DNA of 64,000 nt from JANNBN01 sp031430595 (GTDB taxonomy: Bacteria; Actinomycetota; Acidimicrobiia; Acidimicrobiales; JANYDT01): positions 87,971 to 151,970 of the forward strand of contig JANPBU010000047.1 in assembly GCA_031430595.1 (NCBI GenBank). Direction: 5' to 3'. The notes under the pieces are model-generated. The model had not been told where the DNA came from. It saw only the letters and a program-made list of their open reading frames with translations, and searched no databases. Shown one piece after another: positions 18,915 through 27,782 of the stretch (the stretch's first letter is position 1; the number at the start of each line of letters is the position of its first letter). The translations under genes and the position numbers were made by a program.

Positions 18915-19838
18915 ATGAGCGGCAGCAGCCTTTGTAAAGTTCGGGTGTTAGTAACCGGGGCCACTGGGTTTCTCGGTCGCCATTTGTGTCGACGACTGAT
19001 TGGGTACGGTGCCGAAGTTCATTCCACCACTCGGACTGGGTCGATTCGACCTGAAACTTCCGGTACTGAAGACCTTGGCACGATTTGGCGTCTCGACCTT
19101 GTCGACCCCGAGGCCACACTATCGATGGTCAACACGGTCAAACCCGACATTATTTTCCATCTAGCTGGTCATGCTGCCGCCAAACTCGAACTGGTTGAAG
19201 TTCACAATTGCCTTCGTGACGATCTGACAGTGGCAGTAAATGTGCTCACCGCAGCCGTTGAAGCGCAGTGTCAGCGGGTGGTACTTCCTGGTTCGCTAGA
19301 AGAGCCGACGAGCTTTGGTGAAGCTGCCGTATCACCGTATGCGTGGTCGAAGCAGTCGATCCAAGGAGCGGCGGCGATGTTTCGACAGGTATACAACCTT
19401 GATGTGGTTTCGGGGAAAGTTTTCATGACATACGGTCCAGGGCAGGATGCCGCGAAGTTGATCCCATCAATCATTGACGACCTTCTCAGCGGGCAAAACC
19501 CCGTCCTCAATTCGCCTCATCGGTACCTCGATTGGATTTACGTTGATGATGTTGTTGATGGCCTCATTCGTCTCGCTGTAGTCGACGATTTGGCGATTTC
19601 TTCCGTTGACCTGGGTACCGGTCAACTGACTTCGATCAAACACATCGCGGAACTGCTGTGCCAGATCGATGCACGAGGACGAACGCCCGTCTTTCGGAGC
19701 AACCAGGCCAGAGGATACGAACGTGCTGCAGCCGATGTAGGCCACCAGTCGTTGATTAAATGGAAACCCAACCTGAGCCTTGAAGACGGCCTACAGCGCA
19801 CCTACCGGTTGCAGAAAGCGTTGAGTGCTAGGGCTTAA
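18915..19838 (+). CDS. NAD-dependent epimerase/dehydratase (extended SDR)
   Basis: 307 aa. TGATGFLGRHLC at about 14-25, LAGHAAAKLELV, LPGSLEE, catalytic Y-x-x-x-K as YAWSK, then TYGPGQD and the YLDWIYVDDVVDG segment typical of NDP-sugar epimerases and dTDP-4-dehydro-sugar reductases. Divergent from the Gfo/SDR operon across 259 bp, in which I see no other gene. Role in activated-sugar supply inferred from the neighbourhood. Confidence 0.83.
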   Translation: MSGSSLCKVRVLVTGATGFLGRHLCRRLIGYGAEVHSTTRTGSIRPETSGTEDLGTIWRLDLVDPEATLSMVNTVKPDIIFHLAGHAAAKLELVEVHNCLRDDLTVAVNVLTAAVEAQCQRVVLPGSLEEPTSFGEAAVSPYAWSKQSIQGAAAMFRQVYNLDVVSGKVFMTYGPGQDAAKLIPSIIDDLLSGQNPVLNSPHRYLDWIYVDDVVDGLIRLAVVDDLAISSVDLGTGQLTSIKHIAELLCQIDARGRTPVFRSNQARGYERAAADVGHQSLIKWKPNLSLEDGLQRTYRLQKALSARA

Positions 19839-19852
19839 TTTAGGCAGTGCTG

Positions 19853-20551
19853 CTAGGGATCGGTGAGCAGGACGAGGTCCAGTAGGCGGCGGATCATTCG
19901 ACCGGTGGCGCCCCAGATCGTGTCGTCTTCCACTTCGAAGAACCAAATCGGGAAAGTTCCGTCTGAGAATTCCCAGATCTCTTCGCGGTAACACTCGGGA
20001 TGGGTGAGTTCGTGAAGTGAAACGTCAAAAATTCGGTCGACTTCCCCAGGGTTCGCAGTGAGCTGTGGCAACTGACCATCGATAAAACCAACTACCGGGG
20101 TGATGGCGGCCGAGCTCACAATGGTCGTGAGCGGGTCAAGTTGACCAATGACTTTCACCCGATGTTGTGGAAGTGCGGTCTCCTCGAACGCTTCGCGCAA
20201 CGCAGCCTCGGTCGGAGTTTCACCTGGGTCAATTCGCCCACCCGGGAACGCAACCTCGCCGCTGTGATCCCTTAGTCGACCGTCACGCCGGGTGAGTAGC
20301 AACCGGGTATCACCTGCGTTGCCGACATACAGCGGAATGAGTACGCCCGACCGTTTGTTTGCCGTTGGGCTGAGCGGGCGTAAAGGAGTTTCTGGGAGGT
20401 CTATTTCGGCGTTCGGGATTTCACGTAATACTGCGGCGATATGGCCGGGGTCGTAGCGCCAGTGCTCATCACGACGGTGCAACCAAGGGTTCGGGGCACC
20501 CGGAAGCCACGAGTCACGCCGGGGGATGACCTGATTGCCGCCACGAGCCAT
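19853..20551 (-). CDS. Nudix hydrolase, CoA pyrophosphatase-like
   Basis: 232 aa from ATG 20551, 10 bp after the stop of the small gene upstream; the frame extends to 20707 but that part runs through the small gene. Contains LLTRRDGRLRDHSGEVAFPGG, the motif that marks CoA-pyrophosphatase (NudL/YeaB, UPF0035) Nudix proteins, merging into the Nudix box GRIDPGE...REAFEET. The metal-binding REx2EE is intact; the usual Gly near the box end is Ala. Would split CoA or related pyrophosphates. Convergent with the SDR gene (14 bp between stops). Confidence 0.85.
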   Translation of the reverse strand: MARGGNQVIPRRDSWLPGAPNPWLHRRDEHWRYDPGHIAAVLREIPNAEIDLPETPLRPLSPTANKRSGVLIPLYVGNAGDTRLLLTRRDGRLRDHSGEVAFPGGRIDPGETPTEAALREAFEETALPQHRVKVIGQLDPLTTIVSSAAITPVVGFIDGQLPQLTANPGEVDRIFDVSLHELTHPECYREEIWEFSDGTFPIWFFEVEDDTIWGATGRMIRRLLDLVLLTDP

Positions 20552-20561
20552 ACAGAGGTGT

Positions 20562-20744
20562 TCAGGCCCCTTCGGAGGCGGCGAGCGCAGCTGCGGTTTC
20601 TTTGGCGACCAGTGAGTCAAGCATGTCTCGCAATCCGCCCGTCTTGAGGTTTGCGATGACCCGGCCCGGGGTTTCGCTTCCGTTTTCCCACTCCATCCAG
20701 AATGCAAGCAGCTTGGCGGCAGTTGGGGCTGGACGGTCGGTCAT
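20562..20744 (-). CDS. Small conserved-looking protein upstream of Nudix
   Basis: 60 aa, ATG 20744 to TGA 20562. Soluble, helical, with WMEWENGSETPGRVIANLKTGGL in the middle. No domain recognised. Placed 10 bp before the Nudix gene on the same strand, so likely co-transcribed. The tight spacing and protein-like composition favour a real gene over chance. Confidence 0.55.
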   Translation of the reverse strand: MTDRPAPTAAKLLAFWMEWENGSETPGRVIANLKTGGLRDMLDSLVAKETAAALAASEGA

Positions 20745-20756
20745 GCATTCAGTTTC

Positions 20757-20983
20757 TCACGCTTGGCCAAGATTCAGAGCGAGCGCATTTCGCAGGATCT
20801 CGTTAACCGATTGGCACGACGCGCCGTCAAGCACGCCAAGACGTTCGACCAATCGGCTCATTGATACAGACCTCAACTGTTCAATTTGAAAAGCTGTCGG
20901 AACTGACAGCCCGTTTTCGGGTTCAGGTTGCACCTCGACGTGAAGACCAATGCACGACGGCGAGAAGCTTGTTCAGGATCTTG
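20757..20983 (-). pseudogene. MazF/PemK-type toxin remnant
   Basis: Reading the minus strand, 20757 to about 20960 encodes GLHVEVQPEPENGL followed by FQIEQLRSVSMSRLVERLG and a helical end NEILRNALALNL, matching the C-terminal half of PemK/MazF RNase toxins (HVEV..., QxRTVDxxRL...IG). In another frame about 20942-20980 reads DPEQASRRRALVF, as in the N-terminal strand. The middle is missing and the frames do not join, and no start codon is in place. No antitoxin gene is seen upstream. Not translated as a working toxin. The rest of the gap to 21220 holds no gene that I can support. Confidence 0.55.
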
Positions 20984-20984
20984 C

Positions 20985-21005
20985 GGATCGTGGATCGTGG
21001 ATCGT
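20985..21005. repeat. Three tandem copies of a 7-bp unit
   Basis: GGATCGT three times in a row at the broken 5' end of the MazF remnant; probably slippage during decay. Confidence 0.7.
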
Positions 21006-21220
21006 TTTCCTAAGCGAGACTGGAACCCGAATAGTAATGGTTTTAGCAGACACAAAAGTCGCCTACCTCGTCGCTAAGTGAAACCTCAACCGCTGGTCGC
21101 GACAGGCCCGATGAGACGTCATTTTCACGGTCAAATCCATGGACTAATTACACCCTTGTAACACCGTGCAGCCCAACGAATATCAACATTTCCGGCGGAC
21201 ATGTTGTCGGACGTGACTAA

Positions 21221-22009
21221 GGTCAGATCTATGGAGCACCTTGGATCAAGTTCCGTCTCGACCTAGGTCAAATGAGCCCGCACTTCTGGATGTTGCTCGG
21301 TGAAGCTCGATCGAAGTGTGACCACCAAGCCGATGTTCCGACGCCACCTGCGTACGCAAAAGACCTGCACATGATTTCGATGTCCAAAGGTGTGCACGCA
21401 ACCACCGCCATCGAAGGCAACACGCTCAGTCATCAAGATGTTGAAGCGAGAGTTCGTGACGGCGGCCAGACGGCCTCAACTACTAGTTACCGTGAGAGCG
21501 AAGTTGACAATGTCTCTTCGCCTACAACGACGTTCTAGCCAACATTACTCTCGAACCACTGCAACGACACACGCGACGAGTACTACCGTCAGCTCCAATT
21601 TGCCAGCGAAAGCGGGGGCGATGTGACCAGATTTCTGAGCTATTGCGCCGAAGGTTTTGTTACCGGACTCACTGCACAGCTCGACTGGATCTATGACCGT
21701 CAATTTCAGTTGACCTGGCACGAATACGTGGGTGAAAAGGTTACCGGCCGCGACCCCGACGTTCGGGAGCGTCGAATGCTTATTGCTGAGGCCCTCTTTC
21801 GTCGTGAGCCAGTTCCGAAGAATGGGATTAGCCATCTGACGACCCGCCTTGCCGAATTGTATGCCGTTTGCGGCGTCAAAACCATGGCCCGCGATCTTCG
21901 AGAACTGGTCGACTCCGGGCTGCTCAGGGCTACTCCCACCGGCTTCGTCGCCGACACCGACGCCCTGCTCTCATTACTACCCCTGGTCGTTCCACCGGCA
22001 GGCATCTGA
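21221..22009 (+). pseudogene. Fic-family protein gene lacking its catalytic core
   Basis: Frame 1 (from 21221; first ATG 21272) reads WIKFRLDLGQM, LLGEARSKCDH and KGVHATTAIEGNTL, the N-terminal part of Fic proteins. At about 21515 the frame shifts to FAYNDVLANITLE, and at about 21560 again to NDTRDEYYRQL followed by GGDVTRFLSYCAEGFVTGL and a C-terminal winged-helix-like part ending at 22009. The central FIC domain with the HPFxxGNGR AMP-transfer motif is absent, removed with at least one deletion. The gene cannot give active AMPylase. The C-terminal 128-aa frame from GTG 21623 could still be translated as a DNA-binding-like fragment. Confidence 0.75.
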
Positions 22010-22077
22010 ACCCAAAGCCGTACCAATACGGATTTGGGCTGTGGGTGTGGAATTCATCTCGATCTTTCAACTTACGA

Positions 22078-23202
22078 CTACACGAGGTGGCGTTTTATTT
22101 TTCCGGAGTCTGTTTTGGGAAGTTGTTCTACTAACTCGATTGCCCTGGGTGCATACCAAGTGGGCAACACTTCCCTCACGGCCGATCTGAGTTGCTCAAG
22201 CGACGGAAATACCTGGCCTTGCTCGGCAACGATGACTGCGGTCACTACCTGACCCCACTCGGGGTTCGGCCTGCCTACCACCGCAACTTCGGCGACGCCG
22301 ACCATCGCCCCAATGAGTTGCTCGACCCTAGTAGGCCACACTTTTTCGCCACCGGTAACAATCACATCACCTGCCCGACCTGAGACACCTATTCGGCCGT
22401 CGGCATGATAGAACCCGAGGTCACCTGATGGGAACCACCCATTGGTATCTTTCGGATCAATATCGCTATGCGCGCTTCGATACACGCGCAGCAACATTGG
22501 TGCCCTCACCCAAATCTGTTCATCGCCATCGACCCTAAGTTCAACACCGACGAGTGGCCAACCCTCGTACACCACGCCCGACCCGGTTTCAGTCATTCCG
22601 TAAGTGGCTATACAGTTCACCGCTCGGTTGGGGGGTGGGGCTGCACCGCCTAGCAACACCGTCGTGAAAAGCGAAGGATCTACCTGGGAGAGGGTCTTTG
22701 TCACTAACGAAACCCTCGTCACCCCACCCTGCAGCGCAGCGTCGCGCACCCTTGCAGCATCGAAGCGGTCATGCACGGTGACCGGCGTTCGGGTCACCAT
22801 CGAGCGAAGCACCACTGACAAACCACCAATGTGCGCGAGCGGAAGACACGCCAACCAACGATCGCTTGCAGGGTCAATCTGTAGTGCAGCGGTCGTTGCT
22901 CGCGCCGAAGCTTCAACAGATGCGTGAGTGTGAACAACGCCCTTCGGGAGACCGGTTGTTCCGCTGGTCGCGATCACGAGTGCATCGCCTGGCTCGACCG
23001 GTCGACCACCTGTGAGGGCGGTCAGGTTTCCGTTGGCGTCCAACGACTGTGTGGGCGCGAGCGCCTCAACTACCCGACGCCCTTCGCCTGAAGGAAGGCG
23101 CGGATCGATAGGCATAAACGCGTCGCCGGCATCCCAGACCCTCTGAATAGCCTCGATATACGCGGGCCCGGCCGGTAAATCAATAACGACAAGTTCAGGC
23201 AC
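22078..23202 (-). CDS. menE: o-Succinylbenzoate-CoA ligase
   Basis: 374 aa from GTG. Acyl-adenylate-forming enzyme: P-loop IATSGTTGLPKGVVHTHAS near 80-98, ATYGMTETGSG, SGDLGFYHADGRIGVSGRAGD, and the C-terminal catalytic Lys in KTDSGKIKR. Short for the superfamily, as usual for actinobacterial MenE. Activates OSB with ATP and CoA in menaquinone synthesis; identity supported by menF, menB, menD and menH next to it. Confidence 0.9.
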   Translation of the reverse strand: MPELVVIDLPAGPAYIEAIQRVWDAGDAFMPIDPRLPSGEGRRVVEALAPTQSLDANGNLTALTGGRPVEPGDALVIATSGTTGLPKGVVHTHASVEASARATTAALQIDPASDRWLACLPLAHIGGLSVVLRSMVTRTPVTVHDRFDAARVRDAALQGGVTRVSLVTKTLSQVDPSLFTTVLLGGAAPPPNRAVNCIATYGMTETGSGVVYEGWPLVGVELRVDGDEQIWVRAPMLLRVYRSAHSDIDPKDTNGWFPSGDLGFYHADGRIGVSGRAGDVIVTGGEKVWPTRVEQLIGAMVGVAEVAVVGRPNPEWGQVVTAVIVAEQGQVFPSLEQLRSAVREVLPTWYAPRAIELVEQLPKTDSGKIKRHLV

Positions 23203-23213
23203 AGTGTTCGTGG

Positions 23214-23678
23214 TTACTTTTCAAGATAGGCGCGCAGACGGTCGCGGGCCACATCGACCTGCGACCCGAGCACCACATCAAGTGGCCCAGACCACAAACC
23301 GCCGCTGTAGTTCAGTTCTACCGTGACCGAACTACCCGTTTGAGCGTCGCCGGGCCCCACGGGACTAGACGGACTAATTTTCGCTTCCATCACCCATGCA
23401 GAGTGTTGCTTGCCATCAACTTCGTTTCGTTCGTATCGCACGTGTTCATTTGGATGAGACAGCACCTGCACCATGCGCAAACGTTTCGACCGGGCAAAGG
23501 GACCCACTTTGGCTCGAAGGGTAACGTACCAAGCAGGCCCGAGGTCACCTTCAGAACCAACCGCCCGCTCGCACCGCTCGATGAGCGACATCCACTCAGC
23601 GTACGTACCAAGATCGTTCATGGCGGCAAACAGTTGTTCCGTCGCCACGGTTGTTTCGGCGGAGATGATTCGATGCAC
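23214..23678 (-). CDS. SRPBCC (START-like) family protein
   Basis: 154 aa from GTG 23678 with GGGGA upstream. Pattern of a polyketide-cyclase/dehydrase-like ligand-binding fold: first strand ISAETTVATEQLFAAMNDLGTYAEW, later strands, and C-terminal helix QVDVARDRLRAYLEK. Binds an unknown hydrophobic ligand. Lies 11 bp before menE on the same strand within the menaquinone genes; an accessory role there is only suggested by context. Confidence 0.75.
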   Translation of the reverse strand: MHRIISAETTVATEQLFAAMNDLGTYAEWMSLIERCERAVGSEGDLGPAWYVTLRAKVGPFARSKRLRMVQVLSHPNEHVRYERNEVDGKQHSAWVMEAKISPSSPVGPGDAQTGSSVTVELNYSGGLWSGPLDVVLGSQVDVARDRLRAYLEK

Positions 23679-23759
23679 TCCCCTATTCTGCCTCGATATC
23701 GGCGCAACCAGCCCGCTTTCGGTTCACCAAACAGGCTGAACAGATGTCACACTTGAGGC

Positions 23760-25046
23760 GTGTCCGACACCACGAACTCGACAACGCGCAGCCTAGGCGG
23801 GCGGTCAGTGCGAACGACTACCGTTCGGCTGCGACACGACGTCGACCCATTTGCCCTTGGAGCGCGAACCGGTTTGCTGTGGTCACGGGCAGGTTTCACC
23901 GTTGCCGGAATTGGAGTTGCTGCTCGAATCCCACTGAATCGGCCCTCGAGTGCCGGCGCCGTTGCCGCCCAGCGTGCGCTTCACGACCTTCTGGCCCGAG
24001 ACGATGTGAAGCAACCCGGTACCGGCCCGCTCGCGTTCACCGTGCTTGCGTTTGACCCAACCGAGAGTGGTGAACTCATCGTTCCCGAAATTGTGGTTGG
24101 TGCGGCCGCTGACGGAACGAAATGGGTCACCATTGCCCACGCAGAAGACGCCGAGCCCGACCTCGATAATGCAGTCGCTCGTATTGCGGCGGCACGCAAC
24201 AGCGCCTCAACCGCAAGTCAACCAACCACGATGACCGTCACGTCGTGTTTGACGCCCGAGCATTGGCGAGACACCGTGGTTGCTGAAGGTATCGCCAGAA
24301 TCAGGGCTGGTGATGTTCGCAAAGTTGTGTTGGCCCGCGAACTGCGGGTGGAAGCCGATCAGCCATTCAATACGGTCGACGTGATTGAACGTCTTCGCCA
24401 AACCTTCTCTGCTGCCATTCTTTTTGCTGTTGACGGGTTCATTGGTGCCTCACCTGAACTTCTGGTGTCGCGAATGGGTGACATCGTACGTGCGCATCCT
24501 TTAGCTGGAACCGCCCCGCGTTCTTCTGACCCAATTATCGACCAACGTCTTTCGGCTGAACTTCACGTCAGCACCAAAAACCGTTACGAGCACCGCATCA
24601 CCATTGATTGGTTGCTCAACACACTTCTGCCATTTTGTTCATATGTTGATGCTGAACCGGAACCGTCGATTGTGACCCTCGCAAACGTGCATCACCTCGG
24701 CACACTGGTGGAAGGTGTGCTCTCACACCCGACTCCTTCGATTCTTGAACTGGTGGCTGCGTTGCACCCAACACCAGCGGTGGCCGGCGACCCGCAAGGT
24801 GCCGCGCTTGATTGCATTTCTGAGCTTGAAGGTATGGATCGCGGCCGCTATGCCGGAACCACTGGTTGGATTGACGGTGCTGGGAACGGTGCGTTCGCAG
24901 TCAACGTGCGGGTTGCCCAAATCACCGATCGCACCGCGCACGTGTACGCAGGGTGCGGCATCGTGAGCGACAGCGACCCGACAGCTGAACTCGCCGAAAC
25001 TCGAACCAAGTTTCAGGCAATTTTGGGTGCCCTCATCCGCCCGTAG
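23760..25046 (+). CDS. menF: Isochorismate synthase
   Basis: 428 aa from GTG 23760. C-terminal chorismate-binding domain: VRKVVLAREL (with the base Lys), SPELLVSRMGD, PLAGTAPR, KNRYEHRI, HPTPAVAGDPQGAA, GRYAGTTGWIDGAGNGAFAVNVR and AGCGIVSDSDPTAE. First step of menaquinone synthesis from chorismate. Could also be called EntC by sequence, but the menE/B/D/H neighbours favour menaquinone. Divergent from the SRPBCC-menE pair, 81 bp apart. Confidence 0.9.
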   Translation: MSDTTNSTTRSLGGRSVRTTTVRLRHDVDPFALGARTGLLWSRAGFTVAGIGVAARIPLNRPSSAGAVAAQRALHDLLARDDVKQPGTGPLAFTVLAFDPTESGELIVPEIVVGAAADGTKWVTIAHAEDAEPDLDNAVARIAAARNSASTASQPTTMTVTSCLTPEHWRDTVVAEGIARIRAGDVRKVVLARELRVEADQPFNTVDVIERLRQTFSAAILFAVDGFIGASPELLVSRMGDIVRAHPLAGTAPRSSDPIIDQRLSAELHVSTKNRYEHRITIDWLLNTLLPFCSYVDAEPEPSIVTLANVHHLGTLVEGVLSHPTPSILELVAALHPTPAVAGDPQGAALDCISELEGMDRGRYAGTTGWIDGAGNGAFAVNVRVAQITDRTAHVYAGCGIVSDSDPTAELAETRTKFQAILGALIRP

Positions 25047-25061
25047 ACGTCTTGGAGGACG

Positions 25062-25973
25062 CTAATAGTGGTACGGGAAGTCTGACCAGTCGGGGGTTCG
25101 CTTTTCGAGGAACGCATCTCTGCCTTCTTGCGCTTCGTCGGTCATGTACGCCAACCTGGTCGCTTCGCCCGCAAACACCTGTTGCCCCACGAGGCCGTCA
25201 TCGACAAGGTTAAACGCAAACTTGGCCATACGTTGGGCCATCGGGCTTTTGCCACAAATTTCTCGGGCCCACTGCAAACCCTGAACCTCTAGCTCAGCGT
25301 GGGGATACACCGCATTCACCGCACCCATCTGATGCGCTTCATCGGCTGTATACGTACGACCCAGGAAGAAAATTTCGCGCGCCACTTTTTGCCCGACCTG
25401 CTTAGCAAGGTATGCAGACCCGAACCCACCATCAAACGAGGCCACGTCGGTGTCGGTTTGTTTGAACTTGCCATGTTCACGACTCGCAAGGGTCAAGTCG
25501 CTCACAACATGCAAACTGTGTCCACCGCCCGCTGCCCAACCGTTTACCAGTGAAATAACAACCTTCGGCATAAAACGAATAAGGCGCTGGCACTCCAGAA
25601 TGTGTAGCCGTCCACTACGTCCTGGTTCAATGGTGGCTGCGGTATCACCATCTGCGTACTTATAACCATCCTTGCCTCGAATTCGTTGATCACCACCCGA
25701 ACAAAAGGCGTGACCTCCATCTTTTGCCGATGGCCCGTTTCCAGTAAGCAGCACACATCCAATGTCGGTAGCTTGACGTGCGTGGTCGAGTGCCGTGTAC
25801 AACTCGTCAACCGTTTTCGGACGGAACGCATTGCGAATTTCAGGACGATTAAACGCTATACGCACCGCCCCAACACTGCGGGCACGGTGATAGGTAATGT
25901 CGCCAAAGTCGAACCCCGCTACAACATCCCAATCGGATGGTACAAAGTTGTCAGAGATTGGGTCGACAGGCAT
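25062..25973 (-). CDS. menB: 1,4-Dihydroxy-2-naphthoyl-CoA synthase
   Basis: 303 aa, usual length for MenB. Crotonase fold: AFRPKTVDELYTALDHAR, oxyanion-hole segment HAFCSGGDQRIRG, VNGWAAGGGHSLHVVSDLTLAS, and TDTDVASFDGGFGSAYLAK with the catalytic Asp, then the C-terminal KRTPDWSDFPYHY signature. Closes the ring of OSB-CoA. Follows menD by 19 bp on the same strand; convergent with menF. Confidence 0.95.
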   Translation of the reverse strand: MPVDPISDNFVPSDWDVVAGFDFGDITYHRARSVGAVRIAFNRPEIRNAFRPKTVDELYTALDHARQATDIGCVLLTGNGPSAKDGGHAFCSGGDQRIRGKDGYKYADGDTAATIEPGRSGRLHILECQRLIRFMPKVVISLVNGWAAGGGHSLHVVSDLTLASREHGKFKQTDTDVASFDGGFGSAYLAKQVGQKVAREIFFLGRTYTADEAHQMGAVNAVYPHAELEVQGLQWAREICGKSPMAQRMAKFAFNLVDDGLVGQQVFAGEATRLAYMTDEAQEGRDAFLEKRTPDWSDFPYHY

Positions 25974-25992
25974 TTCACCACCCTATACACCT

Positions 25993-27723
25993 TCAGAGCG
26001 CAATAGCCGATGCCACCGCTGCGTTAATTGCCCGGTGAACTTCTACATTTGCCCCTCGTTCGGTAGCGACGATAACAACACGAGGTGTTTGCGACCCCCT
26101 GATTGCATCAATAAGTTGCTGGGCAGAATTTGCATGGGTGACTGGCAGCCCGTGGGCCTGAGCCAGTACACCCAAATCGGTTCCGTGCGGGGTGCCGAAC
26201 AGCTGCTCGTAGCGAGCTAATGGCAGATCGGTGGCTTGCGGGAGAAACGAGAAGATCGCGCCTCCGTCATTGTCGTTGATCACCACGCATAGGTCGATAT
26301 TGCGATGCGCCAACGCAACCAACGACGACGAATCATGGAGCGCTGCGACATCACCAATCAGGCAAAGCGTAGGACCGTTGGTAGCCACAGCGACTCCGAC
26401 CGACGTGGCAATCACGCCGTCGATTCCGTTTGCCCCACGGTTGGAAAGCAGGGTGACGTCAGACCGTGTGTCTGCGTACCATTCAACATCTCGCACCGGC
26501 ATCGAAGATGAAACAACAATCGAACTTCCGGAAACCGCTGCCGCCACAACGGTTCGGGCGGTAAGCGGCTCGCTCAGGGTGCCTGGCTCTGCCAGAGTTG
26601 CTGCTATGACGTTGGCCGCAATCGCATCGGCTCCTTCCCACACGTCAGAGAATCGAACGGCAGGTTGGGGGCGATTCGTCAGTCGCTCTCGAACCCCGTT
26701 AAGTACTTCGTGGCCAACGATCATTGCCCCTGCGACGTGTTCCGGATCTATCCATCGACCGGGGCTAGTGATCACGTGCAGGTTCGCCCCGCCAGCTACA
26801 CATGCCATCAGCCACTGATTCGTAACCTTGCTTGCTATGAGCTCACCAATACGAACAACCACATCAACCCTGTGCGTTTCCGCAAAACCAGGCTCGCGCA
26901 GAATGGAATCGTTATGACGAATCGACCGGCCGACGACGCGACATCGCGATCGATGGTCAGCAAACACTGGCCATCCCAAAAGTTCAGCAACTTCTAGAAC
27001 AACCGCCGGATCATGATCGCCAGCACCGACGACGAACACCCCAGACTTATCTGCCCAGGCGTCAACGAGAGCTTCAGTCAATTCGGTATGCGCACGTGGC
27101 ATCGATCGAACTACAGAATGCCAAGGTGCATGGTGGGCCCGGCCGGGGGGCAGTTCGCCAACAACGCCAACCAATGGTTCGCGGAACGAGAGGTTGAGAT
27201 GCACCGGGCCCGGACGACCCGAGTATCCGACAGACTCAGCGAACGACCTCGCCCCAAGCGAACGCCAGGTATGCGAACTCACTGTGTCGGCAACACCAGG
27301 TTCAAAAAACCAGCGGGTAGCTGTGCCAAACATATTAGTTTGATGGACAGTTTGCGCTGCCCCAACTTCCCAAAGTTCGGTTGGACGATCGGCCGTACAA
27401 ACAATCATTGGGATCGAAGAAAGATGGGCCTCGATGACGCTTGCATAAAAGTGAGCGGCGGCGGTTCCGCTGGTGCACAACAACACCGCTGGCACCTTTG
27501 TCGCCAACCCAACCCCCAAAGCCGCGAAGGCAGCCGAGCGTTCATCATGAAACACTTCAATACGAAATCGTTCGTCGGTCGCCAGGGCAAGCGCCATCGG
27601 GGTAGAGCGAGAACCCGGGGCGATACAGGCCACCCGAACACCGGCGCGCACCCATTCGTCAACGAGGGTTGCGCAAAATGTTGCCGCAACATCGGCAGGA
27701 CTACTGGCAGTATCGACAAGCAT
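25993..27723 (-). CDS. menD: 2-Succinyl-5-enolpyruvyl-6-hydroxy-3-cyclohexene-1-carboxylate synthase
   Basis: 576 aa from ATG 27723, chosen because the family starts close to the SSPADVAATFCATLVDEW helix; GTG 27750 adds nine residues. Thiamine-diphosphate enzyme: IAPGSRSTPMALAL and HDERSAAFAALG (cofactor Glu) at the N-terminus, central domain, and GANGIDGVIATSVG with INDNDGGAIFSFLPQA for Mg-ThDP at the C-terminus. Uses isochorismate from MenF. In operon with menB; divergent from menH. Confidence 0.93.
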   Translation of the reverse strand: MLVDTASSPADVAATFCATLVDEWVRAGVRVACIAPGSRSTPMALALATDERFRIEVFHDERSAAFAALGVGLATKVPAVLLCTSGTAAAHFYASVIEAHLSSIPMIVCTADRPTELWEVGAAQTVHQTNMFGTATRWFFEPGVADTVSSHTWRSLGARSFAESVGYSGRPGPVHLNLSFREPLVGVVGELPPGRAHHAPWHSVVRSMPRAHTELTEALVDAWADKSGVFVVGAGDHDPAVVLEVAELLGWPVFADHRSRCRVVGRSIRHNDSILREPGFAETHRVDVVVRIGELIASKVTNQWLMACVAGGANLHVITSPGRWIDPEHVAGAMIVGHEVLNGVRERLTNRPQPAVRFSDVWEGADAIAANVIAATLAEPGTLSEPLTARTVVAAAVSGSSIVVSSSMPVRDVEWYADTRSDVTLLSNRGANGIDGVIATSVGVAVATNGPTLCLIGDVAALHDSSSLVALAHRNIDLCVVINDNDGGAIFSFLPQATDLPLARYEQLFGTPHGTDLGVLAQAHGLPVTHANSAQQLIDAIRGSQTPRVVIVATERGANVEVHRAINAAVASAIAL

Positions 27724-27782
27724 CTCTGATAGCTGATCACACGATTGCACACAACAGTGGTTTGGTTGTCAGACTCGTACCT

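Noticed and set aside
20985..21005. Possible CRISPR or iteron array
   Set aside because: Only three 7-bp units with no spacers and no replication genes nearby.
26231..27729. Several plus-strand frames over menD
   Set aside because: Shadows of menD; composition not protein-like.
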